Notes: generated from the letters alone by a model not told the origin. 64,000 nucleotides of DNA from Niabella soli DSM 19437 (GCF_000243115.2 NZ_CP007035.1:1674001-1738000), one strand, 5' to 3'; counted from the stretch's first letter, positions 17,872 through 27,161 are shown. Numbers and translations are program-made.

Positions 17872-18915
17872 TTAAAACCCTCTGGCCATAGACGGCACAT
17901 CCAACGTGGCAAAATCCTTTTCAAGGTACTTGTAATACCCGGTGATAGCGATCATGCCGGCGTTATCGGTACAATACTGAAAATCCGGGATAAACGTATT
18001 CCACCCTTTTTCAATGCCCATTTCTTTGAAGGCTTTGCGCAATCCGCTGTTGGCAGAAACACCTCCTGCAATGCAAAGATCTTTAATACCCAGGTCCCGG
18101 GCCGCTTTGCTGAGTTTATTCAGCAGGATAGTAATGATCCGGCTTTGAATGGAGGCACAGATATCCGCAAGGTTTTCGTCAATAAATTTTTTGCGCGCTT
18201 CTTCCGTTGCCGCAAATTCTTCTTTATAAACCTGCGCCGTTCCCGCATTCCGGAGGAAATATAAAATCGCTGTTTTTAATCCGCTAAAGCTGAAATTATA
18301 CCCAGGGATTTTGGGCTCGGGAAACCGGAAGCGGTTGGGATCACCGTCTTTTGCATATTTATCGATCAGCGGGCCACCAGGGTAAGGCAACCCCAATAGC
18401 TTCGCCGCCTTATCAAACGCCTCTCCCGCTGCATCATCAATGGTTTCACCAACGATCTCCATTCGTGTGGGCGCCAGGCATTTTACAATTTGTGTGTGCC
18501 CCCCGCTTACCGTGAGGCATAAAAAGGGGAAGGATGGTTTTTGATCCGGAATAAGATTGGCCAAAACATGCGCCTGCATGTGGTTCACGGCTATCAATGG
18601 CTTATCCATTGCCACCGATAATGATTTTGCAAACTGCCCCCCTACCAGCAGACTGCCGATCAAACCCGGCGCCTGGGTAAAAGCGATGGCATCAATATCC
18701 GTCAAAGGCAAGCCGCTTTCCTTTAAAGCAACATCCACCACCGGAACGATGTTTTGCATATGGGCACGGGAAGCCAGTTCAGGCACTACTCCTCCGTGCG
18801 CTGCGTGCACCGCCTGCGTAGCAATACGGTTGGACAATATAGCGCCATTGCTGCAAACTGCCGCCGATGTTTCGTCACAGCTCGATTCTATTGCCAGTAT
18901 GTTGATTTGCTTCAT
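17872..18915 (-). CDS. tsaD: tRNA N6-adenosine threonylcarbamoyltransferase
   Basis: Transfers threonylcarbamoyl from TC-AMP to A37 of ANN-decoding tRNAs with TsaB and TsaE. The 347 residues start ILAIESSCDETSAAV, the family signature. The metal-binding NHMQAHVLAN lies near residue 110, GGHTQIV follows, then FDKAAKLLGLPYPGGP, SFSGLKTA, and the second metal site region CIAGGVSANSGLR and DNAGMIA near the C-terminus. Complete and of usual length. Confidence 0.96.
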   Translation of the reverse strand: MKQINILAIESSCDETSAAVCSNGAILSNRIATQAVHAAHGGVVPELASRAHMQNIVPVVDVALKESGLPLTDIDAIAFTQAPGLIGSLLVGGQFAKSLSVAMDKPLIAVNHMQAHVLANLIPDQKPSFPFLCLTVSGGHTQIVKCLAPTRMEIVGETIDDAAGEAFDKAAKLLGLPYPGGPLIDKYAKDGDPNRFRFPEPKIPGYNFSFSGLKTAILYFLRNAGTAQVYKEEFAATEEARKKFIDENLADICASIQSRIITILLNKLSKAARDLGIKDLCIAGGVSANSGLRKAFKEMGIEKGWNTFIPDFQYCTDNAGMIAITGYYKYLEKDFATLDVPSMARGF

Positions 18916-18933
18916 TATAAATTACCCTTTTTT

Positions 18934-19021
18934 GATGCGGAACATGGAACGTACAATGCTTAATGCGAAACGCATAATGCAGCACGCCGCCCATTCACAA
19001 TTCACTATTGACTATTGACTG
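18934..19021. repeat. Spacer repeats (gcggaac / attgactattgac types)
   Basis: The left half holds taatgcgaaacgcataatgc, which shares gcgaaacgcataatgc (16 of 16) with 36812-36827. The right half, 18993-19020, is a cacaattcactattgactattgac stretch also seen at 36849-36878, 38097-38128, 47172-47192 (other strand) and 47332-47376. It lies between tsaD and the 3' end of the ABC permease gene, ending three bases from its stop codon. No gene is supported here. Confidence 0.65.
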
Positions 19022-19023
19022 AC

Positions 19024-20277
19024 CTAGCTCCTGATCGCTGCCACCGGATCCATTTTTGCGGCCTGCATTGCCGGAACAATCCCTGCAATGACCCCCACCA
19101 ATATACAGATCAAAAAAGTCCATATCATATTACCAACAGATATAAATACCGGAAAGTTCAGCGCTTTGCTCAGTATCTGCGCCAGTACGTACACCAGCAG
19201 CAACCCGATCGTTCCGCCCACCACGCATAAAAAAGCTGACTCCAGCAGGAACTCGGTAAGAATGATCTTCCGCTTCGCGCCCAATGCTTTTTTCAATCCG
19301 ATCTGGGCCGTACGTTCCTTTACCGTTACAAACATAATATTAGCCACCCCAAACAGTCCAACGATCAAACTAATACCCCCGATCACCGCCCCACCGATAT
19401 TCAGGCCCACAAAAGCGCCGGAAAGCTGGTCCCTCACATCATTAATATCATTCAAACTAAAGTTGTCTTCCTGCTTGGGGTTTAATTTATGTATCTCCCG
19501 CATGGTCACCATCAATTGATCCTTTAGTCCTTTACTGGAAACATTATCCCAGCCCTGCACCATAATTACCGGATCTGTTTTCAACTCGTTATAAATGGTC
19601 CTGCCAAACTGAAAGGGAATTACCACGCTCTGATCGAACCCCCAGCCCCCGATCATTTGTTTTCCCTGTTTTACGATAACGCCCGATACCAGTATCCTGC
19701 GGCCGGATATGGAAATGGTCTTATTTACGGCCAGCTCGGGGTTAGTAAATAATTTTTCGGCGATCTCGTTACCAATGACGCCAACATTGGTTCCATAACT
19801 AAATTCTGCATCGCTGATATAGCGCCCATAGGCCATCGCCAGTGGTTGCACTTTTATAAAATCTTCGTTAACGCTGTACACGTTAATACCGTTTAAAGTA
19901 AACCCCGAATACTCCACCTTATTATTAGCGGTACGCTGCAGGGCAAATGCAACATACCGGGCATTAGGCGTACGATCCTTTATTTGCTTTACCTCTTCAT
20001 ACCGGGGAACCGGACGGTTCACATATTTCCACCAGGGGTAATCGGGGCCGCCTTTATAATCCCATTTGTCTACATAAATCGTGTTAGACCCCAGTGAGTT
20101 GATCTCATTCTGGATATTCCGTTGCAGACTGTTCACCGTTGCCAGCACGCCGATAATGCAAAAGATGCCGATGGTAACACCAAAAAGCGACAGGAACGTA
20201 CGCAGCTTATTTTTCCATAGCTCCTGCATCGCCATGCGAAAACTATTGCCCACAATTTCTATCGTACGTCTGAACAT
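19024..20277 (-). CDS. ABC transporter permease (MacB/FtsX family)
   Basis: Membrane subunit of a MacB-type ABC system, which moves lipoproteins, peptides or toxic molecules from the periplasm through mechanotransmission. The 417 residues have one N-terminal membrane segment (about 22-45, FLSLFGVTIGIFCIIGVLATV), a periplasmic domain to about residue 280 (MacB-PCD type), and three C-terminal segments in the FtsX domain (GGISLIVGLFGVANIMFV, KKALGAKRKIILTEFLLESAF, final VGVIAGIVPAM). LGAKR and AAKMDPVAAIR are typical. No ATPase gene is adjacent, so the partner is elsewhere. A TATCTTTG at 20283-20290 (minus) may be its -7 box, 6 bases from the ATG. Confidence 0.88.
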   Translation of the reverse strand: MFRRTIEIVGNSFRMAMQELWKNKLRTFLSLFGVTIGIFCIIGVLATVNSLQRNIQNEINSLGSNTIYVDKWDYKGGPDYPWWKYVNRPVPRYEEVKQIKDRTPNARYVAFALQRTANNKVEYSGFTLNGINVYSVNEDFIKVQPLAMAYGRYISDAEFSYGTNVGVIGNEIAEKLFTNPELAVNKTISISGRRILVSGVIVKQGKQMIGGWGFDQSVVIPFQFGRTIYNELKTDPVIMVQGWDNVSSKGLKDQLMVTMREIHKLNPKQEDNFSLNDINDVRDQLSGAFVGLNIGGAVIGGISLIVGLFGVANIMFVTVKERTAQIGLKKALGAKRKIILTEFLLESAFLCVVGGTIGLLLVYVLAQILSKALNFPVFISVGNMIWTFLICILVGVIAGIVPAMQAAKMDPVAAIRS

Positions 20278-20365
20278 CCCGGCAAAGATAAATCAAACTT
20301 TAGCAGCAAATACAATCGGCACACATGCCTTTCGGGAGTGCCCACAAATAAAGTCGGTTATTTTT

Positions 20366-20396
20366 TTTGCCAAAAACATTCGTACCCTTACTTTTG
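20366..20396 (+). promoter_or_regulatory. Promoter of tRNA-Ser, TTTG-N19-TACTTTTG
   Basis: TTTG at 20366-20369 and TACTTTTG at 20389-20396 are separated by 19 bases, a full consensus match. The -7 box ends only 4 bases before the mature tRNA 5' end at 20401, so the primary transcript should have almost no leader. Confidence 0.75.
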
Positions 20397-20400
20397 CCGC

Positions 20401-20485
20401 GGAGAGCTGGCAGAGTGGTCGAATGCGGCGGTCTTGAAAACCGTTGACTGTAACAGGTCCGGGGGTTCGAATCCCTCGCTCTCCG
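20401..20485 (+). tRNA. tRNA-Ser (anticodon UGA)
   Basis: Class II tRNA of 85 bases. The acceptor stem ggagagc (20401-20407) pairs with gctctcc (20478-20484), with discriminator G at 20485. The anticodon loop cttgaaa has TGA at 20435-20437 between the stem halves gcggt and accgt. The T arm carries ggttcgaatcc, and a long variable arm follows the anticodon stem, as in serine tRNAs. CCA is not encoded. Confidence 0.97.
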
Positions 20486-20490
20486 CCGAA

Positions 20491-20517
20491 GGGGAACATT
20501 AATGTTCCCCTGTTTTT
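20491..20517 (+). terminator. Terminator of tRNA-Ser
   Basis: ggggaacattaatgttcccc at 20491-20510 is a perfect 20-base palindrome, followed by tgttttt. It begins 6 bases after the tRNA and should end its transcript. Confidence 0.85.
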
Positions 20518-20757
20518 ATAAGAGGATCTCCTTTTCTCTTTCCTTAACTAATTGCTGTTTGTTTTGGGATCAGATGAATAACTCCTCCACACCAAAACAA
20601 CTTTCAATCTATACAACCTCCTCCACATCATATTTTAGACTTTAAGTTAAAATGTCTGTAATTTCATTCCGGTGGCCGGCAGTTTGAACAATTAAAAATC
20701 CTTACTACTTTCTACCAGCCACCCACGTTTAAATATGCAGAACTGAAAGAATTAACT

Positions 20758-22164
20758 ATGCAATTATACAAGCCTACAAATAAGAATTCTTTTTTAAAAA
20801 GGATAAATAATGTATGGTGCCAATTAATAGGAAGCTCCGCAGATTTCACATTAGAGGCCAGGATATTCCATTCTATCAGCATTGGGTTAATTACCCTGGC
20901 GGTATTTTATGTTCCTTACAATTTGTTTGCCGGGCTTTATGTAGCGGCAGTTTCCGGTATATTGCTTGCTGGTTTTTTTTATTTTCAATATAATAATTCC
21001 AGGTTCCGGAATAAACCGCATAATAATACTATAGCTGCTTTAACGGGGATACTCATTTTTTCAGTCAATTATTTTTCAAATTCAGGTATTAACGGCTCTA
21101 CCGACCTGATATGGCCCTCGTATTTTGTATTGCTATTAGCCATCTCACCTTATCGTCAGCATTTATTATGGTTATTCGTTTATATTGTGTCCTTCTCTAT
21201 GCTGCATTTGATCGAATATCGCTATCCTTCTTTGGTAAAGCACCCCTTTGATCTGGGCAAGGGGGAATTTATTGACAGGATTACCGCATTTCCCATACCC
21301 ATTATTGCTATCACCATTATTATCGGCTTCTTAAAAAAGAGTTATGATAAAGAAAAAACTATCGTGGAAGAAGAGGCCAGGGCCATAGAACTGCGCAACG
21401 AACAGATTGTACAGCAAAAACAGGAGCTGGAGCAAATCAATACCGAAAAAAACAAACTCCTGTCCATCATCTCGCACGATCTGCGGGCGCCTTTTGCCAA
21501 TATACAGAATTACCTGTACCTGCTGAATGAAAACATGCTTGAGGGGCCCGAGCGTCAATTATTGGAAAACGAATTACTCAATGCCACCGACCAAACGATG
21601 GAAATGATCTCCAACCTGCTGTACTGGGCAAAATCACAAATGGAGGGCGTTACCACTAACCTGGCGGTGGTAGAACTGCTCCACCTGTTACAGAATACCC
21701 TGGAGATCGAAAAGACTCTGGCAGGGAAAAAGGCTATTACCCTGAACTATGAGATCGACACGGGAATAATGATAACTGCCGACCCCGATATGCTGCAGTT
21801 AGTGGTACGCAACCTGATCAATAATGCCATTAAATTTACCCCACAGGGTGGAGTAATCCATATTAATGCCCAGGTGCTGAATGCCCAGTGTAAAGTGAGT
21901 ATTAAAGATAATGGCTGGGGTGTCCCACAGGATAAAACTGATACGCTGTTTTCGATGACATCCGGATCCACATTTGGTACCAATAATGAAAAAGGGGTTG
22001 GCTTGGGTTTACCCCTTTGTAAAGAGTTCATGGAGCGACAGGGCGGTAGCATCGGTTTTGAAAGTACGCCTGGGCAAGGCTCTGACTTTTTTATTCTTAT
22101 TCCGCTGAGCATGCCGCCTGACGCCGATTCCAATTCTTCTTATTCGCCAATCTGCACCGGATAG
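20758..22164 (+). CDS. Membrane-bound sensor histidine kinase
   Basis: A 468-residue kinase of a two-component system. Residues about 37-190 hold six hydrophobic segments forming a membrane sensor without a recognisable periplasmic domain. A coiled coil follows at about 196-230 (EEEARAIELRNEQIVQQKQELEQI). The HisKA box LLSIISHDLRAPFANIQ places the phospho-histidine at about residue 240. The ATPase domain shows the N box LVVRNLINNAIKFTPQ, the G1 box DNGWGVP and the G2 box GVGLGLPLCKEF. No response regulator gene is adjacent, so this is an orphan kinase here. The signal is unknown. Confidence 0.9.
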   Translation: MQLYKPTNKNSFLKRINNVWCQLIGSSADFTLEARIFHSISIGLITLAVFYVPYNLFAGLYVAAVSGILLAGFFYFQYNNSRFRNKPHNNTIAALTGILIFSVNYFSNSGINGSTDLIWPSYFVLLLAISPYRQHLLWLFVYIVSFSMLHLIEYRYPSLVKHPFDLGKGEFIDRITAFPIPIIAITIIIGFLKKSYDKEKTIVEEEARAIELRNEQIVQQKQELEQINTEKNKLLSIISHDLRAPFANIQNYLYLLNENMLEGPERQLLENELLNATDQTMEMISNLLYWAKSQMEGVTTNLAVVELLHLLQNTLEIEKTLAGKKAITLNYEIDTGIMITADPDMLQLVVRNLINNAIKFTPQGGVIHINAQVLNAQCKVSIKDNGWGVPQDKTDTLFSMTSGSTFGTNNEKGVGLGLPLCKEFMERQGGSIGFESTPGQGSDFFILIPLSMPPDADSNSSYSPICTG

Positions 22165-22308
22165 ATTCCGGATACAGGATTTATACCAATCAGACTTTTA
22201 AATTACATCAACAGAAAGATATGTCAGGCTGAGGATGACAGCGTTTTTTAATGTCTAATTGGTATTATTCCTTAAAGTTTTTCTTTATAAACACTACCAG
22301 TGCATCCG

Positions 22309-23325
22309 TTAACCGCGTGGGCCATCATACTTCCTTTTCCATTGCAAACACCGGCGGTAGGCAAACCGAAGGCAATGTCCGATATTGCCGGGCCGCTCCA
22401 TATCCACAACTAACGCCTTCCGTTGCAGCATATGCAGGTCGGGCATAAAAGGCTGGTGCTGCTGGATCTTTTTTAATTGGGCAATTGCCATATCCCCAAA
22501 GGAGCAAATAGCCAGCATGCTGGTAAGAAACCGTCGTTTCCGTGGGGCAGGAACGGGAATACGGGCAATTTCAATTTCTAACTGATGCACCCGTTCCAAA
22601 AAATAAACGTGAAAGGCATGCGCATCTTTTATAGTTACCGGCAGCGTGCTTATATGCGCCTGCAGATCTTTCCAGATATCAAAAAGATCATTCGTAAGCT
22701 GGATAATACCCCCGATCAGGTACCAGCAATTTTTTTCCGCCTCCGAACTCTCCTGATCCAGGTAAAAGGGACAAAGCAGCACTGCATAGCCCCCTTTTTC
22801 AAGCGTGATACGTTCCAACTCAGCAGCGCTGAGCGTTGAATGAGCCTGCTGCAATGAATCGATCTGGGCTTTGAATAATTTTTGTACAATCACTTCGTAT
22901 TCCTTCTTATACCGCACCTGTTTTTTTAATTCCAGGTGTCCGTATAAAAAGGCACGTTCTTCCACACTTGCCGGCTGAAAGGTTTCGGGCGACCAGGAGA
23001 TGGCAGAAAGATTCTCGGAAGAAAGCGTCTGTTCATCTAAAAAATCATCAAAAGTAGTGCTGCAGATAAAATACAAAAGGATCCGTTCTTTTTCCTTTTG
23101 ACTGATCTTCTGCGCCCGCAAACCGGAGAAGGAATCAATGATCATCGGCAGATAAATGCTATAGGAAACTATGATCTTGCGAAAGGCCTGCTCACTAAGG
23201 CGGCCGCCCAGCTCTTCCTGTAAGTTATTTAAATAGCGCTGCGCCCACCGGGCCTCCTTCCGGCGGGTGAACAGGATATGCACTAATTTGAAAATAATAT
23301 TTCGGGCAAATTCAAAAAAATACAT
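22309..23325 (-). CDS. Class I isoprenoid synthase-like protein
   Basis: A 338-residue, mostly helical protein with no signal peptide. Two features point to the class I terpenoid synthase fold: an aspartate-rich motif FDDFLDE at residues 92-98 (DDxxD form) and a second metal-type motif TNDLFDIWKD at 211-220 (ND-xx-D-xxx-D). Both motifs bind Mg-diphosphate in isoprenyl diphosphate synthases, terpene cyclases and squalene/phytoene synthases. Overall similarity to any named enzyme is weak from reading alone. It is encoded 4 bases after a UbiA prenyltransferase gene, so the pair probably acts on one isoprenoid. Product unknown. Confidence 0.6.
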   Translation of the reverse strand: MYFFEFARNIIFKLVHILFTRRKEARWAQRYLNNLQEELGGRLSEQAFRKIIVSYSIYLPMIIDSFSGLRAQKISQKEKERILLYFICSTTFDDFLDEQTLSSENLSAISWSPETFQPASVEERAFLYGHLELKKQVRYKKEYEVIVQKLFKAQIDSLQQAHSTLSAAELERITLEKGGYAVLLCPFYLDQESSEAEKNCWYLIGGIIQLTNDLFDIWKDLQAHISTLPVTIKDAHAFHVYFLERVHQLEIEIARIPVPAPRKRRFLTSMLAICSFGDMAIAQLKKIQQHQPFMPDLHMLQRKALVVDMERPGNIGHCLRFAYRRCLQWKRKYDGPRG

Positions 23326-23329
23326 TATC

Positions 23330-24274
23330 CTATTTCAGGTTTATAAACAGGAAAAAAAGCATCGAAAGAATGCCGGTAAGCATTACCATTTTTATATTAC
23401 TGCTTAGCTGGTGGTATTCTTTAACGGTTGTTGCGTTCTTAAATATTTTTTTTGTAATGAACCCAAGAGGAACCAGCACCAGCAAGATTGAATAAAGAGA
23501 TAACAGGAATGGCTTCATTCCTATCTTCCATAATAAAGGCTGAAGCATTGCAATAACCAGCGTCAGGGCTATCACACTTATTCCGGCAATCTGGTGCACC
23601 TTTTTAGCGCCCAATATAATGGGCATGGTCCGGCAGCCGTACCGGCGGTCTCCCTGTTCGTCTTCCAGGTCCTTTACCACTTCCCTTACAAAGGTGATCA
23701 AAAAAGCAAACCCCGTATAAAGCAATGTCAATTGCAAAAGAGTGCCATAGGTACTTCCTGTAAGAAGGAAGGCCGGGCGCACGGGAACCAGCAATACGGG
23801 GATAGCCGATGCGGTAACAACCGCCACAATAAGGTTACCGATCAAAAAGCGCTTTTTGAACCAGGCCGAATAAAAAAAGAGCAGCAATTCACAAAGTATT
23901 ATACAGGCGAGCAGCAATAGTCGCTCCCGGGATGGAGCAACAAATACAACCAGCAGCATTGCGGCTGCGTTCATGAGAAAATACGCCAGCAGGGCCGCCC
24001 GTTTACTTATGGTGCGCGATATATATATTTTTTGAGGTTTATTAATCAGGTCCAACGGAAGATCATACCAATCATTAATAATGTATCCGGCCGCTGCAAT
24101 CAATTGGAAACTCAGGGCGATAATCAAAAAATCTTTTGGGCCGGACGCCGGCTGTATCCCATGCTGATCCAGCAACGGACGGATAATACAATATTCAAAC
24201 AACAACTGGGTTAAGAAAATAATCAGCAGGTTTGGCCATCGGATCAGTTTAAGAAAGCTGAATATCGTTTTCAT
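23330..24274 (-). CDS. UbiA family prenyltransferase
   Basis: Integral membrane enzyme that transfers a prenyl chain from its diphosphate to an acceptor. The 314 residues have eight or nine membrane segments. The first Mg-diphosphate motif is NDWYDLPLDLINKPQK (NDxxDxxxD) near residue 80; the second is the aspartate-rich stretch KDLEDEQGDRRYG near 200. Bacteroidota homologues are often named geranylgeranylglycerol-phosphate geranylgeranyltransferase, but the acceptor cannot be told from sequence. The ATG at 24274 (MKTIFSFLKLIRWPN) is preferred over 24322. It forms an operon with the downstream isoprenoid synthase-like gene. Confidence 0.82.
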   Translation of the reverse strand: MKTIFSFLKLIRWPNLLIIFLTQLLFEYCIIRPLLDQHGIQPASGPKDFLIIALSFQLIAAAGYIINDWYDLPLDLINKPQKIYISRTISKRAALLAYFLMNAAAMLLVVFVAPSRERLLLLACIILCELLLFFYSAWFKKRFLIGNLIVAVVTASAIPVLLVPVRPAFLLTGSTYGTLLQLTLLYTGFAFLITFVREVVKDLEDEQGDRRYGCRTMPIILGAKKVHQIAGISVIALTLVIAMLQPLLWKIGMKPFLLSLYSILLVLVPLGFITKKIFKNATTVKEYHQLSSNIKMVMLTGILSMLFFLFINLK

Positions 24275-24522
24275 GCATGAAAAATATTTTGGTTGCCCGG
24301 ATCGTTCCAATCGTACTATCATTAAACCCTGTCAAGACCGGCCCCCATCCATCAGCATCAAAAATAATGTATTTGCAGAAAATAAAAATGAATATCCCCC
24401 GGTTATTGCAAATAGTTTGGAGCCCAACGCTGGCCCCAGATATTGCTATAAGCCGCGCCGGGCAAAAGATCTCCCGTTTTAAAAAATAAACAGTAGCTTG
24501 CGGGGAACGATCGTATTTAAAT

Positions 24523-26235
24523 ATGAATAAACAAATCCTGCGCAGCAGCAATTGGTTTGGCCGTACCGGGAAAGATGGATTTATTTACCGGTCCTGGATG
24601 AAAAATAACGGCATCCCGGATCATGAATTTAAAAAACCGATCATCGGGATCTGTAATACCTGGAGTGAGCTGACGCCGTGTAATTCCCATTTCAGAGACC
24701 TGGCGGAATATGTGAAACGGGGCGTGCTGGAGGCCGGTGGCTTCCCGGTCGAGTTTCCCGTAATGTCGCTCGGCGAAACGCTGATGAAGCCCACCACCAT
24801 GCTTTTCCGCAACCTCGTAAGCATGGATGTGGAGGAAAGCATCCGGGGCAACCCCATTGATGGAGTGGTGCTGCTTTGTGGATGCGATAAGACAACCCCT
24901 GCATTAGTAATGGGAGCCTGTAGCGTGAACCTCCCCACCCTCGTGGTTTCAGGCGGGCCGATGCTTACAGGAAAACATAAGGGAAAAAGCATTGGCACCA
25001 GTGAGGTGTGGCGCCTGGCCGCAGGGCTGGAGGATGGCTCGGTTACTGAAGAACAATTACGCTCCATGGAAGGCGATCTTTGCCGCAGCCAGGGACATTG
25101 CGCGGTAATGGGCACAGCTTCTTCCATGGCATGTATGGTAGAGTCCCTTGGTTTATCGCTGCCGGGTAATGCCGCTATCCCCGCGGTGGACGCCCATCGA
25201 AAAGTATTGGCGCAGGCATCAGGCTATCGTATCGTGGAAATGGTAAAAGAAGACCTCACCTTATCCACCGTTCTTACAAGAAACGCATTCGAAAACGCCA
25301 TCATGACCAATGCGGCCATCGGCGGCTCTACTAATTTTATCATTCACCTCCTTGCCATTGCAGGCCGCATAGGGGTTTCTTTGGAACTAAGCGACTTTGA
25401 CACCTTATCTAAAAACATCCCGCTGATCGTAAACCTGCAACCATCAGGGCAATTTTTTATGGAGGACCTGTATTATGCCGGCGGACTGCAGGCGGTTTTA
25501 AAACAACTGGATGCCGTACTGCATAAAGATACACTTACCGTAAACGGAAAAAGTATTGCCGAAAATTATGCAGCGGCGGAATGTTATGATGACGCGGTGA
25601 TTGCACCGTTTCACAAACCCTTTTCCGACTTCACCGGACTGGCCGTATTAAAGGGAAACATTTGCGGGGACGGCGCTGTCATTAAACCTTCGGCTGCCAG
25701 CCCACAGCTTTTGCAGCATACAGGCCCCGCCGTGGTTTTTGAGAATATTGAGGATTATAAACAACGAATTAACAGTGAAGAGCTGGAAGTGGATGCCTCC
25801 AGCATTCTGGTATTAAAGAATGTAGGGCCAAAGGGATACCCCGGCATGCCCGAAGTAGGCAATATGACCCTGCCCAGGAAATTGTTGCAGCAAGGCATTA
25901 CCGATATGGTGCGGATCTCCGACGGACGCATGAGTGGCACAGGCTTTGGCACCGTGGTGCTGCACATTTCGCCCGAAGCCGCCACAGGAGGCAACTTCAG
26001 CGTTTTGAAGACCGGCGACATTATAACACTGGATGTGCCGGCCCGGACGATCCACGTGCACCTTAGCGATGAAGAGCTGGAGAAAAGAAGAGCAAAAGGA
26101 CAACCGCAAACAATGGAGGCGCCCCGGGGCTACGTACATCTTTATACCCAACATGTACAACAGGCACACCTGGGGGCTGATCTTGATTTTTTAACCGGAG
26201 GCAGTGGCAGCGAGGTTACCAAAGATTCTCATTGA
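24523..26235 (+). CDS. IlvD/Edd family dehydratase, probably sugar-acid dehydratase
   Basis: Iron-sulfur enzyme that removes water from a dihydroxy acid or aldonic acid to give a 2-keto acid. The 570 residues carry the cluster cysteines in GICNTWSELTPCN, LLCGCDKTTPALVMG and SQGHCAVMGTASSMACM. The C-terminal domain has GPKGYPGMPEVGNM and ISDGRMSGTGFGT. Dihydroxyacid dehydratase IlvD shares these, but the WFGRTGKDGFIYRSWMKNNG N-terminus and neighbours (SDR dehydrogenase, SMP-30 lactonase) favour a sugar-acid dehydratase such as arabinonate, xylonate or fuconate type. It starts a plus-strand operon, diverging from UbiA across a 248-base gap with no obvious feature. Confidence 0.87.
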   Translation: MNKQILRSSNWFGRTGKDGFIYRSWMKNNGIPDHEFKKPIIGICNTWSELTPCNSHFRDLAEYVKRGVLEAGGFPVEFPVMSLGETLMKPTTMLFRNLVSMDVEESIRGNPIDGVVLLCGCDKTTPALVMGACSVNLPTLVVSGGPMLTGKHKGKSIGTSEVWRLAAGLEDGSVTEEQLRSMEGDLCRSQGHCAVMGTASSMACMVESLGLSLPGNAAIPAVDAHRKVLAQASGYRIVEMVKEDLTLSTVLTRNAFENAIMTNAAIGGSTNFIIHLLAIAGRIGVSLELSDFDTLSKNIPLIVNLQPSGQFFMEDLYYAGGLQAVLKQLDAVLHKDTLTVNGKSIAENYAAAECYDDAVIAPFHKPFSDFTGLAVLKGNICGDGAVIKPSAASPQLLQHTGPAVVFENIEDYKQRINSEELEVDASSILVLKNVGPKGYPGMPEVGNMTLPRKLLQQGITDMVRISDGRMSGTGFGTVVLHISPEAATGGNFSVLKTGDIITLDVPARTIHVHLSDEELEKRRAKGQPQTMEAPRGYVHLYTQHVQQAHLGADLDFLTGGSGSEVTKDSH

Positions 26236-26399
26236 CACATACTCTTTTTAAGAGAACGGGTATTATAAATACTGCTGTCACGTTCACTACAAGAGGAACC
26301 TGTAGTACCGGGAAACGATAAACGCGGGTTATTCCTGTTTCACTCCGAATGGCTATAGGAATGACCTTTTACGATTCACTTAATACTAATAACACAAGC

Positions 26400-27161
26400 A
26401 TGAACTTTGAAGATAAAGTAGCGATCGTAACCGGTGCGGGACAAGGGATCGGATATGAGATCTGCAGACAACTGGCCGAACAGGGCGCCGGGGTTATTTT
26501 AAATGATGCGGTGCCGGGGTTGTCAGAAAAAGCAACAGCACAAATCAATCAGCAATATCCTGGCCGGGTACAGGCACTCCCCGGCGATTGCAGTGACCCC
26601 GCAATCATCAACCGGATGGTTCAGTACGCCATTGAAACCTTTGGGCAACTGGATATAGTAGTGGCCAATGCGGGAATCACCTTGTTTGGCAATTTTCTTG
26701 ATTATACGCCCGAAGCGTTTGCTAAAGTGATGCAGACCAATTTGGGAGGCTCTTTCTTCCTGGCGCAGGCCGCTGCAAATCAGATGAAAAAGCAACAGCA
26801 AGGCGGCTCCATTCTTTTTATGTCCTCCGTCACCGGTCACCTGGCACATAAAGGGCTGGTGGCCTATGGTATGAGCAAGGCCGCATTAGAAATGCTGGCG
26901 CGCAATTTAGTGATCGAATTATCGCAATACGGTATCAACATCAACAGCATCGCCCCTGGCGCAACGCTCACCGAACGTACCACCGCTGATAAAAATTATG
27001 AAAGGGTATGGAAAAAGATAACCCCCGGGGGCCGGCCGGCAACAGTGGGCGACATCGCCAACGCCGCATTGTTCCTTGTGCATGAGAACGCCAGACATAT
27101 CAATGGACAAAATATAGTTATCGACGGCGGATGGACAAGCGTTGGCATCCAGCCTGATTAA
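26400..27161 (+). CDS. SDR family oxidoreductase, probably sugar dehydrogenase
   Basis: NAD(P)-dependent short-chain dehydrogenase of 253 residues. The cofactor motif TGAGQGIG lies near residue 12, NAGIT near 90, and the catalytic serine-tyrosine-lysine set in MSSVTGHLAHKGLVAYGMSK (YxxxK). The C-terminus ends INGQNIVIDGGWTS, standard for classical SDRs. The start is the ATG at 26400 (MNFEDKVAIVTG). Lying between the dehydratase and a SMP-30 lactonase gene, it probably oxidises an aldose to its lactone. Its stop overlaps the ATG of the lactonase gene by one base (TAATG). Confidence 0.85.
   Translation: MNFEDKVAIVTGAGQGIGYEICRQLAEQGAGVILNDAVPGLSEKATAQINQQYPGRVQALPGDCSDPAIINRMVQYAIETFGQLDIVVANAGITLFGNFLDYTPEAFAKVMQTNLGGSFFLAQAAANQMKKQQQGGSILFMSSVTGHLAHKGLVAYGMSKAALEMLARNLVIELSQYGININSIAPGATLTERTTADKNYERVWKKITPGGRPATVGDIANAALFLVHENARHINGQNIVIDGGWTSVGIQPD

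Noticed and set aside
20293-20499. Minus-strand frame of 68 codons with [10 protein letters not shown]
   Set aside because: It is the well-known false protein read from the complement of a serine tRNA gene; the tRNA at 20401-20485 explains it.
24249-24551. 100-codon minus-strand frame between UbiA and IlvD genes
   Set aside because: It overlaps both real gene starts and has no recognisable features.
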